DNA from: Aricia agestis | Lineage: Eukaryota > Arthropoda > Insecta > Lepidoptera > Lycaenidae | Direction of reading: 5' to 3' | DNA length: 64,000 nt | NCBI RefSeq assembly: GCF_905147365.1 | Contig: NC_056408.1 | Location: forward strand, 10,044,001-10,108,000 | In this document: positions 1-11,380 of the stretch, one piece after another | How positions within the stretch are numbered: position 1 is the stretch's first letter | Layout of the letters: each line of letters opens with the position of its first letter | Translations under genes and position numbers: made by a program | The notes under the pieces: model-generated | The model's input: only the letters and a program-made list of their open reading frames with translations | What the model was told of the DNA's origin: nothing | Database searches by the model: none

Positions 1-894
1 CGCGTAGGTAGCGTAAGAACTAAAGCAATTAAAACATAATAAACCCTAATATACCTATCTAAATAAGCCATCCTCGGTGAACTATCAAAATTAATTGTCG
101 ACTCATAAACAAAATTAGACGAAGCCCCGCTCGCAACGGCCGAGGGACCCATTCTCTCATTAATCCTCGTCGTTGTTTTTGACGAACTCGTTTTCGAGAT
201 AATTTTCACCGTGGTCATCTAACGTGCCTACGCAAAATGGCCGACATAACCTTATAATTTAGCCCCCCCGAGCTGCAATTATTTACCCTTCGGAAGACTA
301 CAATCACCATTCGGCGCTCAAGTTAGCATAAAATTCGCATATAAATTATGCGAAGATTCCGCATAATTGCGGCATTTTGAACCGTTCACAAGATAAATAC
401 ATATTTTTATTCGCGTATGACAACATTGGCACTAATTAAGGCCACGCACATAAGCAATTAAGTCGCTACGAGAAAACTTAAAACAAATCATGTTATTTTA
501 TTGGATTGAAACATTGTAGGGTACAGTCGCGATCATAAATGACATATCAAAGCGTTATTAGTGTAAAGTATCTCGTTCTTTGATGTGAGTTCGCAGGAAT
601 TGCAGGCAATCAGCTGTTGCAGCCAATTCAACTGTTCCCGCCTGTACTGAACTCGTATAATATGGGGTAGGGAGTCAAGGTCATCGTTCTCAAATGGCCC
701 ATTGTTGCTCACTGTTGCGAATGCCGCGGTGTCGTTATGGCTACTATTTCGTTTTCAACATTCTTCAACATAAATTAATTAGATGATAAATATTTTCTAT
801 GCCACATTATTGTTATTGAGGAAAATTAAGAAGAAAAAATTAGGATTACAAGATAAACGTGACGGGTAACTTTGAAAATATTGTTTGCTAATAA
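1..894. other. Unique AT-rich DNA, no gene seen
   Basis: No repeat family or exon with convincing splice sites was recognised. A patch of higher GC and CpG content at about 120-240 stands out from the AT-rich surroundings and could be conserved non-coding sequence, but nothing identifies it. Confidence 0.5.
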
Positions 895-1075
895 ATAATA
901 CTAGCTATTTGACCGAGCTTTGCTCGGTATTCGATAAAACACGAATAAAATGACATTTTCTAAAAATGATTCCTAGCTAGATCGATTTATCGCCCCCGAA
1001 ACCCCCTATATACTAAATTTCATGCAAATCGTTGGAGCCGATTCCGAGATTCTAATTATATATTTTTATAAGTTC
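895..1075 (+). repeat. LINE 3'-tail repeat, family T1 copy 1
   Basis: This starts CTAGCTATTTGACCGAGC and ends in a TATATATTT-rich tail. A second copy at 30895-31070 matches along almost its whole length with scattered substitutions. The start resembles the 5' end of other truncated LINE tails in this window (CTAG followed by a CG-rich stretch). I infer a 5'-truncated non-LTR retrotransposon tail, probably RTE-like; the family name is tentative. Confidence 0.65.
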
Positions 1076-1394
1076 TTTAAAATACAGCAATATATATTTT
1101 GTAGGTCCATCATTTAGCAACGGAAACCTAGATATAAATCTAACGCGTTGACAGCGATAAAACAGTGCTATTTTTATATTGCTTTTAAAATATTACCATT
1201 TTTATCTCTACAATGTTACGGTCATATTATATAAAAATCTTTATTTTCTAAAAAGCGGGCTCACACCAATACACGTCAATTTTTAAATTTAAATGATAGT
1301 GCCATTGAGGATTTGATATTTCAAAATCCGTAATTTTAAAATTTACTTCGTAATAATCCGATATAAATTCAAGAGTTCTTAGCGTGCATATTTC

Positions 1395-1435
1395 GAGCTT
1401 ACCGGGTGAGATATCTCATTTTTCCCGGTGAGCTC
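1395..1435. repeat. Compound hairpin
   Basis: Arms GAGCTTACCGGG and CCCGGTGAGCTC pair with one mismatch and enclose a second perfect palindrome, TGAGATATCTCA. It is not shared with any repeat family seen in the window. Confidence 0.6.
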
Positions 1436-2084
1436 AAATGGGAAATTTATTTTGGCTCGAGGGCGTCGAGTTAAGAGCGGCCTTAATCCTTTCGGAGCGA
1501 ACTTAACCTAATATCGTAAAGCCAACTTATGTTCTGAGTCAAGTCAAATATTATCTTGAGAGATTAAGGAGTTATTAAATTTCGACTTGATGTAGATATG
1601 AGTTCACTTGTTAAGGAGCAAACCAAATTACTTTGTTCCTCATAAATCATGAGTAATTTTGTATTCGAAATATTGGATCGTTTTATACCTTGTTCTTCTT
1701 TAACAACACAATACAAATGTCTAATATCAATAACTTACTACCAGTTTTCTGGAAAAATAGTCATAATAATGTTATATTCTAATTTTGACAAAATTAAAGG
1801 TGTAGCCATATTGACCAATCTTTTTGGAATTTTAATTCCAGTATTTTTAATAATTTTTCAAAAAAAGCATATTTAACAAGTTGACTCTGATGGTACAAAA
1901 ATATATAAGTAATAAAAACATTAAATTATAATACATATATGCAAATGTTTTAAATAAGTATTACAAATAATAGAGAAATAACACAAATTATTCCGATTAT
2001 GATTTTAAAAATTGAGTCACAAACATTGGCCTCAAAGCAGGCAAAATAAAGTCACATGATGCAAAAGGAACTAGGGAATCAGCT

Positions 2085-2131
2085 GTGACGATGGCGGCCA
2101 TCTTGGTTTCGGGCCGGGAAGGGGCGGCGCC
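2085..2131 (+). promoter_or_regulatory. CpG-rich patch with YY1/Pho-like and GC-box motifs
   Basis: An imperfect dyad GATGGCGGCCATC at 2090-2102 is followed by TTGG, so the minus strand reads CCAAGATGGCCGCC, close to the YY1/Pleiohomeotic consensus. A GC box (GGGGCGG) follows at about 2120. No TATA box or initiator was identified. A promoter or Polycomb-type element is inferred only. Confidence 0.3.
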
Positions 2132-2250
2132 TCGCCATACGATTTATGTTGTTACGCTTGTCAGATATTTCGTCGAATGAATTGATAGAATTAAAAAAAG
2201 AAACACCTTTCTGGTGCCGGATGAAATCAGATAGATTTGCTTGCTTAGGA

Positions 2251-2294
2251 ATACATTTACATTACATACATTTACATTTACATTACATACATTT
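2251..2294 (+). repeat. Short tandem repeat, about 22-bp unit
   Basis: About two units built from ACATTTACATTACATACATT are arranged head to tail. Confidence 0.75.
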
Positions 2295-2698
2295 GAGCTT
2301 GGTTAGGAATACAAAATTGAAGCGATGAAGTTTTTGTTGAATGAATGATATTTGGTAACAAATCGCTATTTTTCGGTTGATAATAATAATTATTCAATAT
2401 ACCTAGTTTAGTTTCTGTTGTGATTATGAGTTATTAATTATTATTATACTTATTATGTTTATATAGCGAATCGTACAAAAAGCTACTTTTCGTACAATTC
2501 GCTATACCTACTGTTCAAAGGTATAATTAATTAAGTACATAAAAAAATGTCTCATTGAATAAATAAAGGAAAATATGCCGGGATGGTCCGGTAATTTGAT
2601 AATTTCACGGGAGGCCGGAGATCTCGTTACTCCGAGCTTCTGGGATCACAGGCTCACCCCGCTCATCTCCGCTTATACCCGCTTATACTTGTTTACAC

Positions 2699-3371
2699 CA
2701 GTGGCGTAGGTACTAAGGGGTAAGGCGGGGCGGTGCCTTAGGGCCCGCAAGCTCAGGCAGACCCATAAAGATTTAATATGCCTAGCGGAATAGAGTAATA
2801 ATCTCGAGCTGTCAAACGAAACCGAAATTGGTTTACATCTGTGTGTAAAAAATTATGTGTACGTATACACTTACACAAGCATGATTGAACATGAATTCTA
2901 TGAGATTAAATTGTCAACGTGCCGATAAGTGTCGACTGGACGTCAAAAAAAAGAGTTCTGCTGTCATGTATCACACGTCTCTTTCTACCACGCAGTTTTA
3001 CTGATAGTTTTAGTGATAGTATATATATCTCACTTGCTCAGGCATTTGTTTCTCTATTCCGCTAGGTATATTAACTTTATGAGCAGACCTTCAATCTCTT
3101 ATATCCAATCAATAAAATATAGTAAATATTCTGTTGCTGTAGATGTTCAAAAATATATTTTTCTCTATTTTTCAAATAGTAAGTTGTTTAACTTAATCGG
3201 ATTATCGTAACTGTCAGTTGTCATACAAGATTGTCAGATTTCTAAATACATACGCCTCTGAACAAAGGGTTGTGTCCACATAAAAATTAGGTCTTGCGAG
3301 TTGCATCGCCACTTTTGCCTTTTTACCCCAGGATACCTCCTTCTTTCCTTGAGTACATAGCTACGCCACTG
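2699..3371. mobile_element. Non-autonomous hAT-like element, 673 bp
   Basis: The left end CAGTGGCGTAGGTAC and right end GTACATAGCTACGCCACTG form terminal inverted repeats of the type seen in hAT elements. The flanking 8-mers gtttacac and gcttatac agree at 6 of 8 positions, as expected for an aged 8-bp target duplication. The open frame at 2929-3210 inside it shows no transposase motif, so it was probably mobilised in trans. Confidence 0.7.
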
Positions 3372-3379
3372 GCTTATAC

Positions 3380-3891
3380 CCGCTCACTCTCCTCACCCGC
3401 ACAAATGTCCCGGAACGAATCGCGTATAAATCCTGTGTTGAAAATAATTATGAACTCATCCGGCAGGCGAGCAGATTTTCGTGAGAAGGAACCGGCGGAT
3501 ATCATTTATTAACGAACGAAAATTACTTTAGGAACGGTTGGGTTAAATGTTAGAAAGGTGTTTTTGACATTTGCACCTGCCCTATTATATTTTATGGCGA
3601 ATAAAATTTTTGATTTAAACACAACGTAATTATAAGGGAAATGTTGTGACGTGAATTTTATGGCCTGTCAATTGTTATAATAACGTAATTATATTTTTAT
3701 TAGTACAACATAATAATATATTGTCATGAGAAGTAGTTGTAAATTGGATACGAGATTTTTATAATAAAATACATAGACTTAAATAACTTTATGAAACGAA
3801 ATGAAAACGCTTATTTTTATTGCAATAATATTTCATGCGAAGAAATAAGAAAAGTTAATTAAAACAAAATTAAATATCGTCTTTTTTAGGG
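3380..3891. other. AT-rich DNA, nothing recognised
   Basis: I see no exon, repeat or structured RNA here. Confidence 0.5.
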
Positions 3892-4335
3892 TTCCGTACC
3901 CAAAGGTTAAAAACGGGACCCTATTACTAAGACTTCGTTGTCTGTCTGTCTGTCGCCAGGCTGTATCTCAAGAACCGCTACAGCTAGACTTCTGAAATTT
4001 TCACAGATTGTGTATTATCTGTTGCCGCTATAACAACAAATACTAAAAACAAAATAATATTAATATTTTTGGGGGGGGGGGGGGGGGCACTCATACAATA
4101 ATTGTGATTTTTTGGCCTTTTTTGCTCGTAATCAATAATGATAAGAGGTAGGCACTTGAAATTTTCACAAAGGACTTATATATATGTGTACTTTAATAAT
4201 TAATAATAATATTTAAATAAAATAAATAATTAAGGGGGGCTCCCATACAAAAAACACAATTTTTAGCCCATTTTTTCTTTAAAAGGGTACGAAACCCTTC
4301 GTGAGCGAGTCCGACTCGCACTTGGCCGATTTTTC
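3892..4335 (+). repeat. GTCTGTCT-bearing interspersed element, family M copy 1
   Basis: It begins TTTTTTAGGGTTCCGTACCC and ends GACTCGCACTTGGCCGA, with an internal TGTCTGTCTGTCTGTCG microsatellite. Two further copies, inverted relative to this one, lie at 33798-34260 and 60935-61350. This is a familiar lepidopteran microsatellite-associated repeat (recalled, not searched). Copy 1 carries a run of 17 G at 4071-4087. Confidence 0.75.
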
Positions 4336-5195
4336 TAACATAACTTTATGTCTTAAATATAAGAGTTTATTTCGTACCCGAGGCGAATGAAATACAAATT
4401 ACTTTTTATGTGGCTCGGGTCCGCAAAACTCTCGTCGTCTGGGCTTAAATTCTTATATTCCATTTTTGTTCGAAACTTTTTATTCTAAATAATTCCCGAA
4501 TAAATTTCAAAATAGACCCTGTTTATTCATGACCCTCTGAATAACTCGAATAACCCTAAATGAACGGTTGTTTTACGCCTTTATTTCGGAACGTTCGGTC
4601 GAAGTTCGGCGATTTTCCCATCGTCAAATATTATATTCGCTTCAGCTTCCGTCATAAAACTAGCCTCGTTTTCTTTTGTAAAAATAAATCTTCGTACATC
4701 AAATCGTTGTAATAGAAACTTAGTTATCGCTTGTTATTGACAAAGTTTCGTTTTTATATTTCGCTGGATCACAAACAATGCTATTGAAACATTTTGTGTG
4801 TTTATTTTTTAGCTACAATTGGCATTAACAAGTAATCGAGATTTTTGTTGTAGTTTGTCAGATTCACGGTTCACCCCTTCTATAAAACACGATTTTGATA
4901 GATTCAGGTTATTACTCTTTTTTCTGATCGAATAAATTAGATTACAGTCTTCAATTTTGTGTACAGATAATGATGTAATTAATTACATTACTTCGAACGG
5001 AACAATCTTCCATTACAGTCATAAAGTTAAATATCTTAATTTGCTTAAAATATTCACAATGCTATCTACAATGTTGTACTTTGAGGCACCGACTGGCTGG
5101 TAAGAAATAGTTCGATTAAGAGAATTACGGATTAGCTGTTCTCGTTTGCTTCTATTAATGTACGTTAATTTACGCCGCTGTATCAATTCATATAC
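4336..5195. other. AT-rich unique DNA
   Basis: A slightly GC-richer stretch lies at 4560-4680. No gene or repeat was recognised. Confidence 0.5.
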
Positions 5196-5206
5196 GTCTT
5201 ATACTA

Positions 5207-5531
5207 AGCCTCCGTGGTCTAGTGGTATAGAGCGCGGCTCTTAACTTGGAGGTCGTGGGTTCGATTTCCGATTCGAGTTTGGTTAGGACAGTGCAGGCTG
5301 ATCACCTGATTGTCTGAAAAGTAAGATGATCCTTGCGTCGGATGGGCATGTAAAAAGTCGGTCCTGCGCCTGATCTCTCGCCCCGGTCGTGTCGGTCTTC
5401 CGTCCCACTGGGTTATGAGAGTAATGGAATAGAGAGTACTCTTGTGAACTGCGCACACACTTGGGCACTATAAAATTACTCCTGCGTAGCTGGCCTGGTT
5501 TCAATGAAACCGGCCACCGTCACCGAAACCG
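5207..5531 (+). mobile_element. tRNA-derived SINE, full length with target duplication
   Basis: The head is tRNA-like: box A TGGTCTAGTGG at about 5214 and box B GGTTCGATTTC at about 5259, in the order and spacing of an internal RNA polymerase III promoter. The body ends in GAAACCGGCCACCGTCACC. The 11-bp sequence gtcttatacta occurs immediately before (5196-5206) and after (5532-5542) the element and is a perfect target-site duplication, which sets both ends. The head is not a functional tRNA gene because no 3' acceptor strand pairs with the GCCTCCG start. Minus-strand open frames here are incidental. Confidence 0.88.
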
Positions 5532-5542
5532 GTCTTATACTA

Positions 5543-5982
5543 GGTACAATTTGTTGAAGAACCTTCTTTATTATTTCAATATTTTTTATAAAAAAAATAA
5601 AATAGTTGAAGTTTTAATTAAAGAGAATCGTAGCGCCTTTTATAAGAAAATTCGAGTCTGTTTCTATTGTATTTCTTTTAGAGAAAATATTTGAATACGA
5701 ATCTTTTTTTGCTGCAATCGACAGTTCTTCATTTTACGATACTGGGGTGAATTCCGTTTCATCTGCGTCAGAGAACTGTGTTTATACGAAACAGAGGAAA
5801 GAAGTATCTGAAATTTCAATTCAAATGACCATCACTCGAAAGTACACTTCCTTCTGCAGAATAGAAATCTTATAGCGTATTACGTATACAAAGGACTATT
5901 AAAGAAAACATAGATTTCAGTTGTGCAAATATATAAATAAAATGTAGTAAAATAACTTTTTACGTTCTGAAATACTATCCAT
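5543..5982. other. AT-rich DNA
   Basis: Nothing recognised. Confidence 0.5.
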
Positions 5983-6198
5983 ACTAATATTATAAATGCT
6001 AAATTGTGTCTGTCTGTCTGTCTGTCTGTTACCTCTTCACGCCCAAACCGCTGAACCGATTTTGATGATATTTGGCGTGGGGATACTTTGAGATCCGAAA
6101 AAGGACGAAAAAGGAAGGATACATTTTATCCCGGAAAAATGTACGGTTCCGCCGCGATAAATGAATTTTGGGGCAACGGAGTTGCGGGCGTCATCTAG
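5983..6198 (-). repeat. LINE tail with (GTCT)n microsatellite
   Basis: On the minus strand it reads from CTAGATGACGCCCGCAACTC to an end of TTTATAATATTAGTATGGAT, with a (GACA)n tract before the end. Related copies are at 42025-42246, 29031-29150 and 54310-54480. I infer a truncated RTE-type LINE tail; a Helitron-like origin has been proposed for some similar repeats and is not excluded. Confidence 0.65.
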
Positions 6199-6839
6199 TT
6201 AGAAATAATTATCAGACTATCGTCTATAATTTTTATTTTCCAGCTGAATTAAGGAAAAATGTTGTAACCTAACTATTTTATAGGAACAATAATTATAAAT
6301 AATTAATTGTTCAATAAAAACTACCTTCCTACAATGCTTACATTGTGTGATGTAAATTTCAAAGGCAACAGTATCTAACTAAAAACTTTAAATATACCTT
6401 GTGCAGTTGTACATAAGCTTGTACATAAGCTTTAGAAAGTAATTTTATGTAAATTTGGTTATTAACTATATAATACATACTGCTTATAATGTACTCGGGT
6501 AAGCCAGCAGTCTGATATGAATACGTAGTAGATAAACTCCAACAGGAAACTTATTTAAGCCCTTACATATAAATGTCTTTCATTATCTGGTAGCTTTCGA
6601 AAATATTTTCTCATTTCGTTACTTATCGGCGCACGTCTACGTAATGAGAGCCATGATGAGTAACCATCATCATCAGACTCTACTACGTTATTTTATTTAC
6701 TTTAGAAGTATCAAGTATGTATAATAAATACCGTACGACCGACTTTTTCATGATAATATGAAATAATCAAGTTATCTACTCATTGCCAAATATATATTTA
6801 TTTTATTTATTTATTTAAATCAGGCATCTTGGCCCATAT
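6199..6839. other. AT-rich DNA
   Basis: Nothing recognised apart from a direct doublet of GTACATAAGCTT near 6410-6432. Confidence 0.5.
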
Positions 6840-6843
6840 TATA

Positions 6844-7100
6844 CAGAGTGTAACAAAAATAAGTGATAATACTTTAGAGTGTGTACGTGTTCATTGTAGA
6901 GAATTCACTGTGAAAGTAGCAGCGCTGAAAGACCAAAATTTTTTTTCACTTTTGTATGGGGAAACTCGTGACGCTCGGGCCCTTGCCCATACAAAAGTGA
7001 AAAAAAAATCTTCTATCAGCGCTGCTACTTTCACAGTGAACTCTCTGCGAGGAACACGTACACACCCTAAAGTATTATCACTTATTTTTGTTACACCCTG
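6844..7100. mobile_element. 257-bp palindromic MITE, family P1 copy 1
   Basis: Inverted arms of about 110 bp begin CAGAGTGTAACAAAAATAAG and end CTTATTTTTGTTACACCCTG, with a short spacer between two CACTTTTGTATGGG units. TATA flanks both ends (6840-6843 and 7101-7104), consistent with a TA or TATA duplication. Copies also lie at 20443-20714 and 54038-54291. The long open frame across it is a product of the palindrome. Confidence 0.85.
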
Positions 7101-7162
7101 TATATACCTTATAGACTATCACACATATTACATAACATATAAACTAAAGCTAACACTAAGCA

Positions 7163-7444
7163 CTAAACACGTATTGTCAGCGATGTGGGGCGCGACGTGT
7201 TCGGAAGTCGTCCTCGGAACCTCCTGTAGACGACTCCAATCGGCCAGAACTCCTCCTTCTCGAAGGTCGGTAGATGATGCGTCGGGACCCTCACCACAAA
7301 GGAGCTAAAATTGACTTTGTGGCGGGACTCCAAACGCTCGACCCTCAAGACGAAGTGGGTCTTGCTCCTGATGTAGTCCACGACCTGCTCGACCGTCGTG
7401 GACCAGAGCAGCCTGGACACGTACAGCGGCGTCACGGGAATCTC
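7163..7444 (-). pseudogene. C-terminal relic of a TE-encoded protein
   Basis: A minus-strand frame of about 90 codons ends at a TAG (7163-7165). It is much GC-richer than its surroundings and uses coding-like codons such as CTG, GTC and TTC. The translation contains TTVEQVVDYI, SFVVRVPTHHLP and GVVYRRFRGRLP. I recall near-identical stretches in repeated lepidopteran proteins annotated as PHD-finger-type hypothetical proteins, which I take to be the first ORF of a non-LTR retrotransposon. No zinc-binding region, upstream ORF or second ORF is present, so this is a fragment. It lies 62 bp from a MITE. Confidence 0.6.
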
Positions 7445-9979
7445 ACGCCAAGTCGCCAGTCAATTATGCTAGATATTTTATTGAAAAGATACTGTGACTT
7501 TAATACTTATATTTTTCTACTTTAACTTAAGAGTGTATAAGTGACTACGAATCACCCTATAGCAGACCTAAATGCAATTTTACAAGTAGACACCCAACTT
7601 GCATGCTTTTCTATGTTTATATTATACTATTTCGAAGACTCATCTTATTTGCATTTATTGTACTTCTGCTTTCCTCAATATTATATTTAATTCAGTTATT
7701 CTCTTATAATAAACTTTTATTAACACTAGACCGCTCTCGGCGGGAATAATAAATACAATATTACATTGCAAATATAAGCAAATGAGGACGATCGACGCGG
7801 GACCCTTTATAAAAGAAGTCTCAAATATTTGATCGCGCCTCCTTCATTTCCTTTTTGTTGCGTAGAAGAGGTTCATTTACATAAATTTACCTATTGTTGT
7901 TCCGGTGCCGTCACAAATCCGAGACAAGAGGAAATTCAGCAGTAGGCAGTATCGGAAACGAGTTAAATACGAACCCATCTCGACCTTTTGTTTCGACGAA
8001 CGTTCCGAGAGAATGACGCAATAAATACCGAATCGACTTGTACAGAATATAAATACGAAAGGGTAGCTGGTGTCAATAATTTTATGGCGCTATGTAATGA
8101 GCTCGTTTAGGGTTCGGCGTGTTGATTAATTATTTCCGTACCTGCTAATTAACAATACGTATTCAAGGTACGATACTTCCGTGTTCCGTAGCTTAAGCTT
8201 TCGATCGGACAGGAATGCTATAGCTGAATTGAAAACTTTCCTGGACGTTTTTATATACGAACGTGTCATGTAAATCGTAATTTGAAAAGTATTATTTTAT
8301 TTATGACTTTAAGTAACATCATTCGAGTTTTGTTTGTGAAAAAATGCTTGCAAAAAATATTTTTTTATCTTTCCAATACGAAATTAACTAGCAACATAAT
8401 GTTAAAGAAAAAAAATCATTAGCTTTGTTCATTACAAAATGTAAGTAAAAAAATGTTTTATAACAATTAAAATCAGCGGTTCTTCATGTAATAAATTATA
8501 TTTTATGATTCATAAAATAGAATAATTGAATATTTATGAATTTGATACATTGTAAAATGAATGAGAACTCTAAACTGACGGCTTGAATAAATAACACTTT
8601 AAATTGTTTACTTTAATAAAAAGGTGTTAAAATTATTGCAGTCTAAACTTTACTCTACTTCCGTACACCGTAAAAGTTTATAGACAAAAAAACAAAGAAG
8701 AATACAAAGAAAATATTCCAAGCCTTTCAAAATGATTAATCATGTTAACATTTTTATTCGAGGCGCAGCTATCAAAATATCTGCGACATACATAAAGCAA
8801 CATGTATAACATATCGGTACCAAATGTTTAACAATTTCGTGCCTCTTCGTCTCCCCAGAGAGCTGTATCACCGCCTCCCCCCCTCCTCCCTCTACCTCAA
8901 CCCACCTTTTCGTTAGAGTGATATTCTTTGAGATACGCAATTGTTCGCCAGCGTAACTAGAACCCCCATACGTCGACTCATCATCGAATCATGAGAGGAT
9001 AAAGTCGAAAATCATCCGCACGCGGCTCCACGTAAAGTGGGCCCGAAAATATAGTTAGAACAAGCCACGTCTTGCCATGAAAGTTTTTGTAGCAAAAGAA
9101 AATACATTTATTAGAAAAATAACGAATTCAAGAGTATTATTCTGGCACAAACTAGTTACTTGAACAATTTTAGGCCTGTTTTTATATCTCCAACAAAGAT
9201 CTCAGTGAAAAAATTATCTTATTTCTAACAATGGTAAGAAAAAAATATAAAAGAGCCAATTTGAAAATTAGTGCGTAGCCGTCTACGAAAGTTTCATAGC
9301 TCGCTACGCAAAAACCGAGGTACACTAAAACTTAATAAAAAAATGTTACTATGATGTTAATTTATGTAAGAACTCAACTTTTTGTAAACAAAATGTAAAC
9401 CTTTATTGGCTTAAAACACCTCTTCACTCAGGCGTCCCGTTTGTTGTGAAACTAAGGCTGCGTCCAGATTACAGTTTTCGGACTGTGAGTCACATAACCA
9501 TGTCTAATCACACATTTAGTCGTAATACCTACAAGTAACAGCCGCACAATCATTTACAACACAAATACTCCGGATGAGTGCAGGCAAACATCAATAACGT
9601 CCCATCTACAAACAATCGAACATGTCACCCCTGGAGCATATACGTATAATCCGTTCATACTTGTTATACCTCTACTATGATCTTTGTGCTGATGAATTAA
9701 GGATCATTTTATATGGGCTGCGAAGTAAAACAATTCTGAACGGCCTGTATACGCCCTCATTAGTTGAAGTCTAATTTACGACGGCTCAAGAGGCCGATAA
9801 GACACTTATTGATCCCACTTTGCCTCATGTTGAAATAAGTCGTGTAACGTTTCTAAGAATGCTTTTGTTGGTGGTGTATTTTAAGTATAGCTCTTATAGT
9901 TTCGAAATATTTATTTATATAACATAACTTCTTTGCAATATTTCAACTATAAATATTGTACATAAAAAAATATTTTAAC
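7445..9979. other. Largely unique DNA, possible conserved non-coding patches
   Basis: No repeat family was recognised. A patch at 8080-8240 contains TGATTAATTATT and GCTAATTAAC (homeodomain-type TAATTA cores) and a TTTATGG motif, in less AT-rich DNA. Another CpG-bearing patch is at 8950-9060. Both are only candidates for conserved non-coding elements. Confidence 0.4.
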
Positions 9980-10100
9980 TTTCGTTAGTCTCGTTAAAAC
10001 TCAAGAATGGCTGGACCAATCATTGAGCTTTTTTTTAGTCTTGAAACATTCGTGGAAGTCCAGGAAAGGTTTATTTTAGGAGGAAAGTAATACAAAGTTT
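9980..10100 (-). repeat. Aged LINE tail, family T2
   Basis: This is similar to the insert at 47320-47471 (shared TAAAACTC, CTTGAAACATTCGTGGAAG and CCAGGAAAGGTTT-type segments) but diverged and missing the CTAGCTGTCCCGG end. Confidence 0.55.
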
Positions 10101-11227
10101 ACCAGGTCATCAAGTTTTACATAGATTTAAAATGCATGACGTAGGAAAAAAATTTTCATCCAGCATTATAACACGAATTTCCAAAAAAATATTACACGAA
10201 TTTCCGGCTTCTACAATTCCTTTGTAGTTTTTGCTCGTCGTTCTTATTTTGCTAAATGAGTCTGAATTGTAAAACTCGAAAAAATCAAAATGCAATCTAA
10301 TCTTTTTGTCCAATATAATTATGAAACAGTCACAAATTTTATCTCTACTACCACCTACACAATATTATAGTTAACTGATAGACAATGCCCTATAGGCCTA
10401 TGGCATTTAGTCCGCCATTGTAAAGAGTGTAAAATAAATAATAAATGAATATAAAAGATTCCTGTAACATTTTCTATCAAATATGAGAGTAGAATATAAT
10501 TTTACTTATTTACTTATTCCCTAAAAGTTATTTAATAAATTCTTGCGCATGTGGTATGCAATTCATTTAGCGAAGTTCGTTATACATACCTTCCATCATG
10601 TCGTAAATTTAATAAACTCTCCCACGCGGATAAAACGTCTTCTAGAGGTAAATTATTCCCTGTATCTTATGTTTTAATTTACTAAATAACTTCTTAATTT
10701 GTTTAAAGAAAGAGTAAGTTTTGATAGTAGGTATAAAAGGAAAAAAAAAACCAGCCTAAAAATATGATATTATGATTACTTGCCTAGTTTTTATTAAAAT
10801 CTTTTTGCTGAGTAGAAAACTTGTATGACTTGAAATCGACAGATAATATTTTGTTGACTTTTAAATTACTAAATCTGTCTTGTAACGAATATCTAGCTTT
10901 TTTGGTGGTTCTCTTTACATACAAAGAGTGTGTCGTATCAAGTTACGACAGTAATGTTTGTTTTATTTCTTTCTATAATATATTTTCGTGAACTCAATAT
11001 ATCCGTACCAAACAAAATACTTAACGTGAGTGTAATCCCGAACCTTGAAAGCTTGCCAAGCCCCTGAACCTGCGCAATGAAAACTGACAAAATATCATCT
11101 GTCATTAGCCAATCAAGCTTGGTAATTTTTACACGGCACGATGCGACACGTCGATACGATATCGGACATATCAATTGGTAAATTATAGAGCTTGCACAAT
11201 GTGTAAGTCCTATCTGAAATTAAAAAG
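10101..11227. other. AT-rich DNA with one repeat scrap
   Basis: A segment at about 10388-10440 (CCTATGGCATTTAGTCCGCC) resembles a common lepidopteran LINE fragment from memory. The rest shows no recognisable feature. Confidence 0.4.
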
Positions 11228-11380
11228 TTTTTTTTTTTATAAAATAAGGAGGCAAACGAGTAAACGGGTCACCTGACGGAAAGCAACTACCGTCGCCCAT
11301 GGACACTCGCAACATCAGAAGAGCTGCAGATGTGTTGCCGGCCTTTTATGAGGGAATTCGTTCTCTTCTTGAAGGTCAGT
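11228..11380 (-). mobile_element. SINE-like element S2, truncated copy
   Basis: On the minus strand it ends in poly-A after TTTGCCTCCTTATTTTAT. It contains CGGGTCACCTGACGG and CCATGGACACTCGCA on the plus strand, shared with copies at 20299-20415, 35247-35565 and 54674-55062. Confidence 0.65.

Larger units (their letters stand above)
1076..2698. other. AT-rich unique DNA with three small structured patches
   Basis: There is no supported gene. The stretch contains a hairpin at 1395-1435, a CpG-rich patch at 2085-2131 and a short tandem repeat at 2251-2294, listed separately. The 75-codon open frame at 1649-1876 is AT-driven and has no recognisable feature. Confidence 0.5.

Noticed and set aside
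5208..5276. tRNA gene
   Set aside because: A and B boxes are present but the GCCTCCG 5' end has no complementary 3' acceptor strand; it is the head of a SINE with its own target duplication.
5983..6198. Helitron
   Set aside because: A CTAG end is present, but there is no convincing TC 5' end, 3' hairpin or A/T insertion site; the tail-like structure fits truncated LINE copies better.
6829..7308. 159-codon open frame on the plus strand
   Set aside because: It runs through both arms of the palindromic MITE and the antisense of the TE-protein relic, so it is a by-product of those elements.
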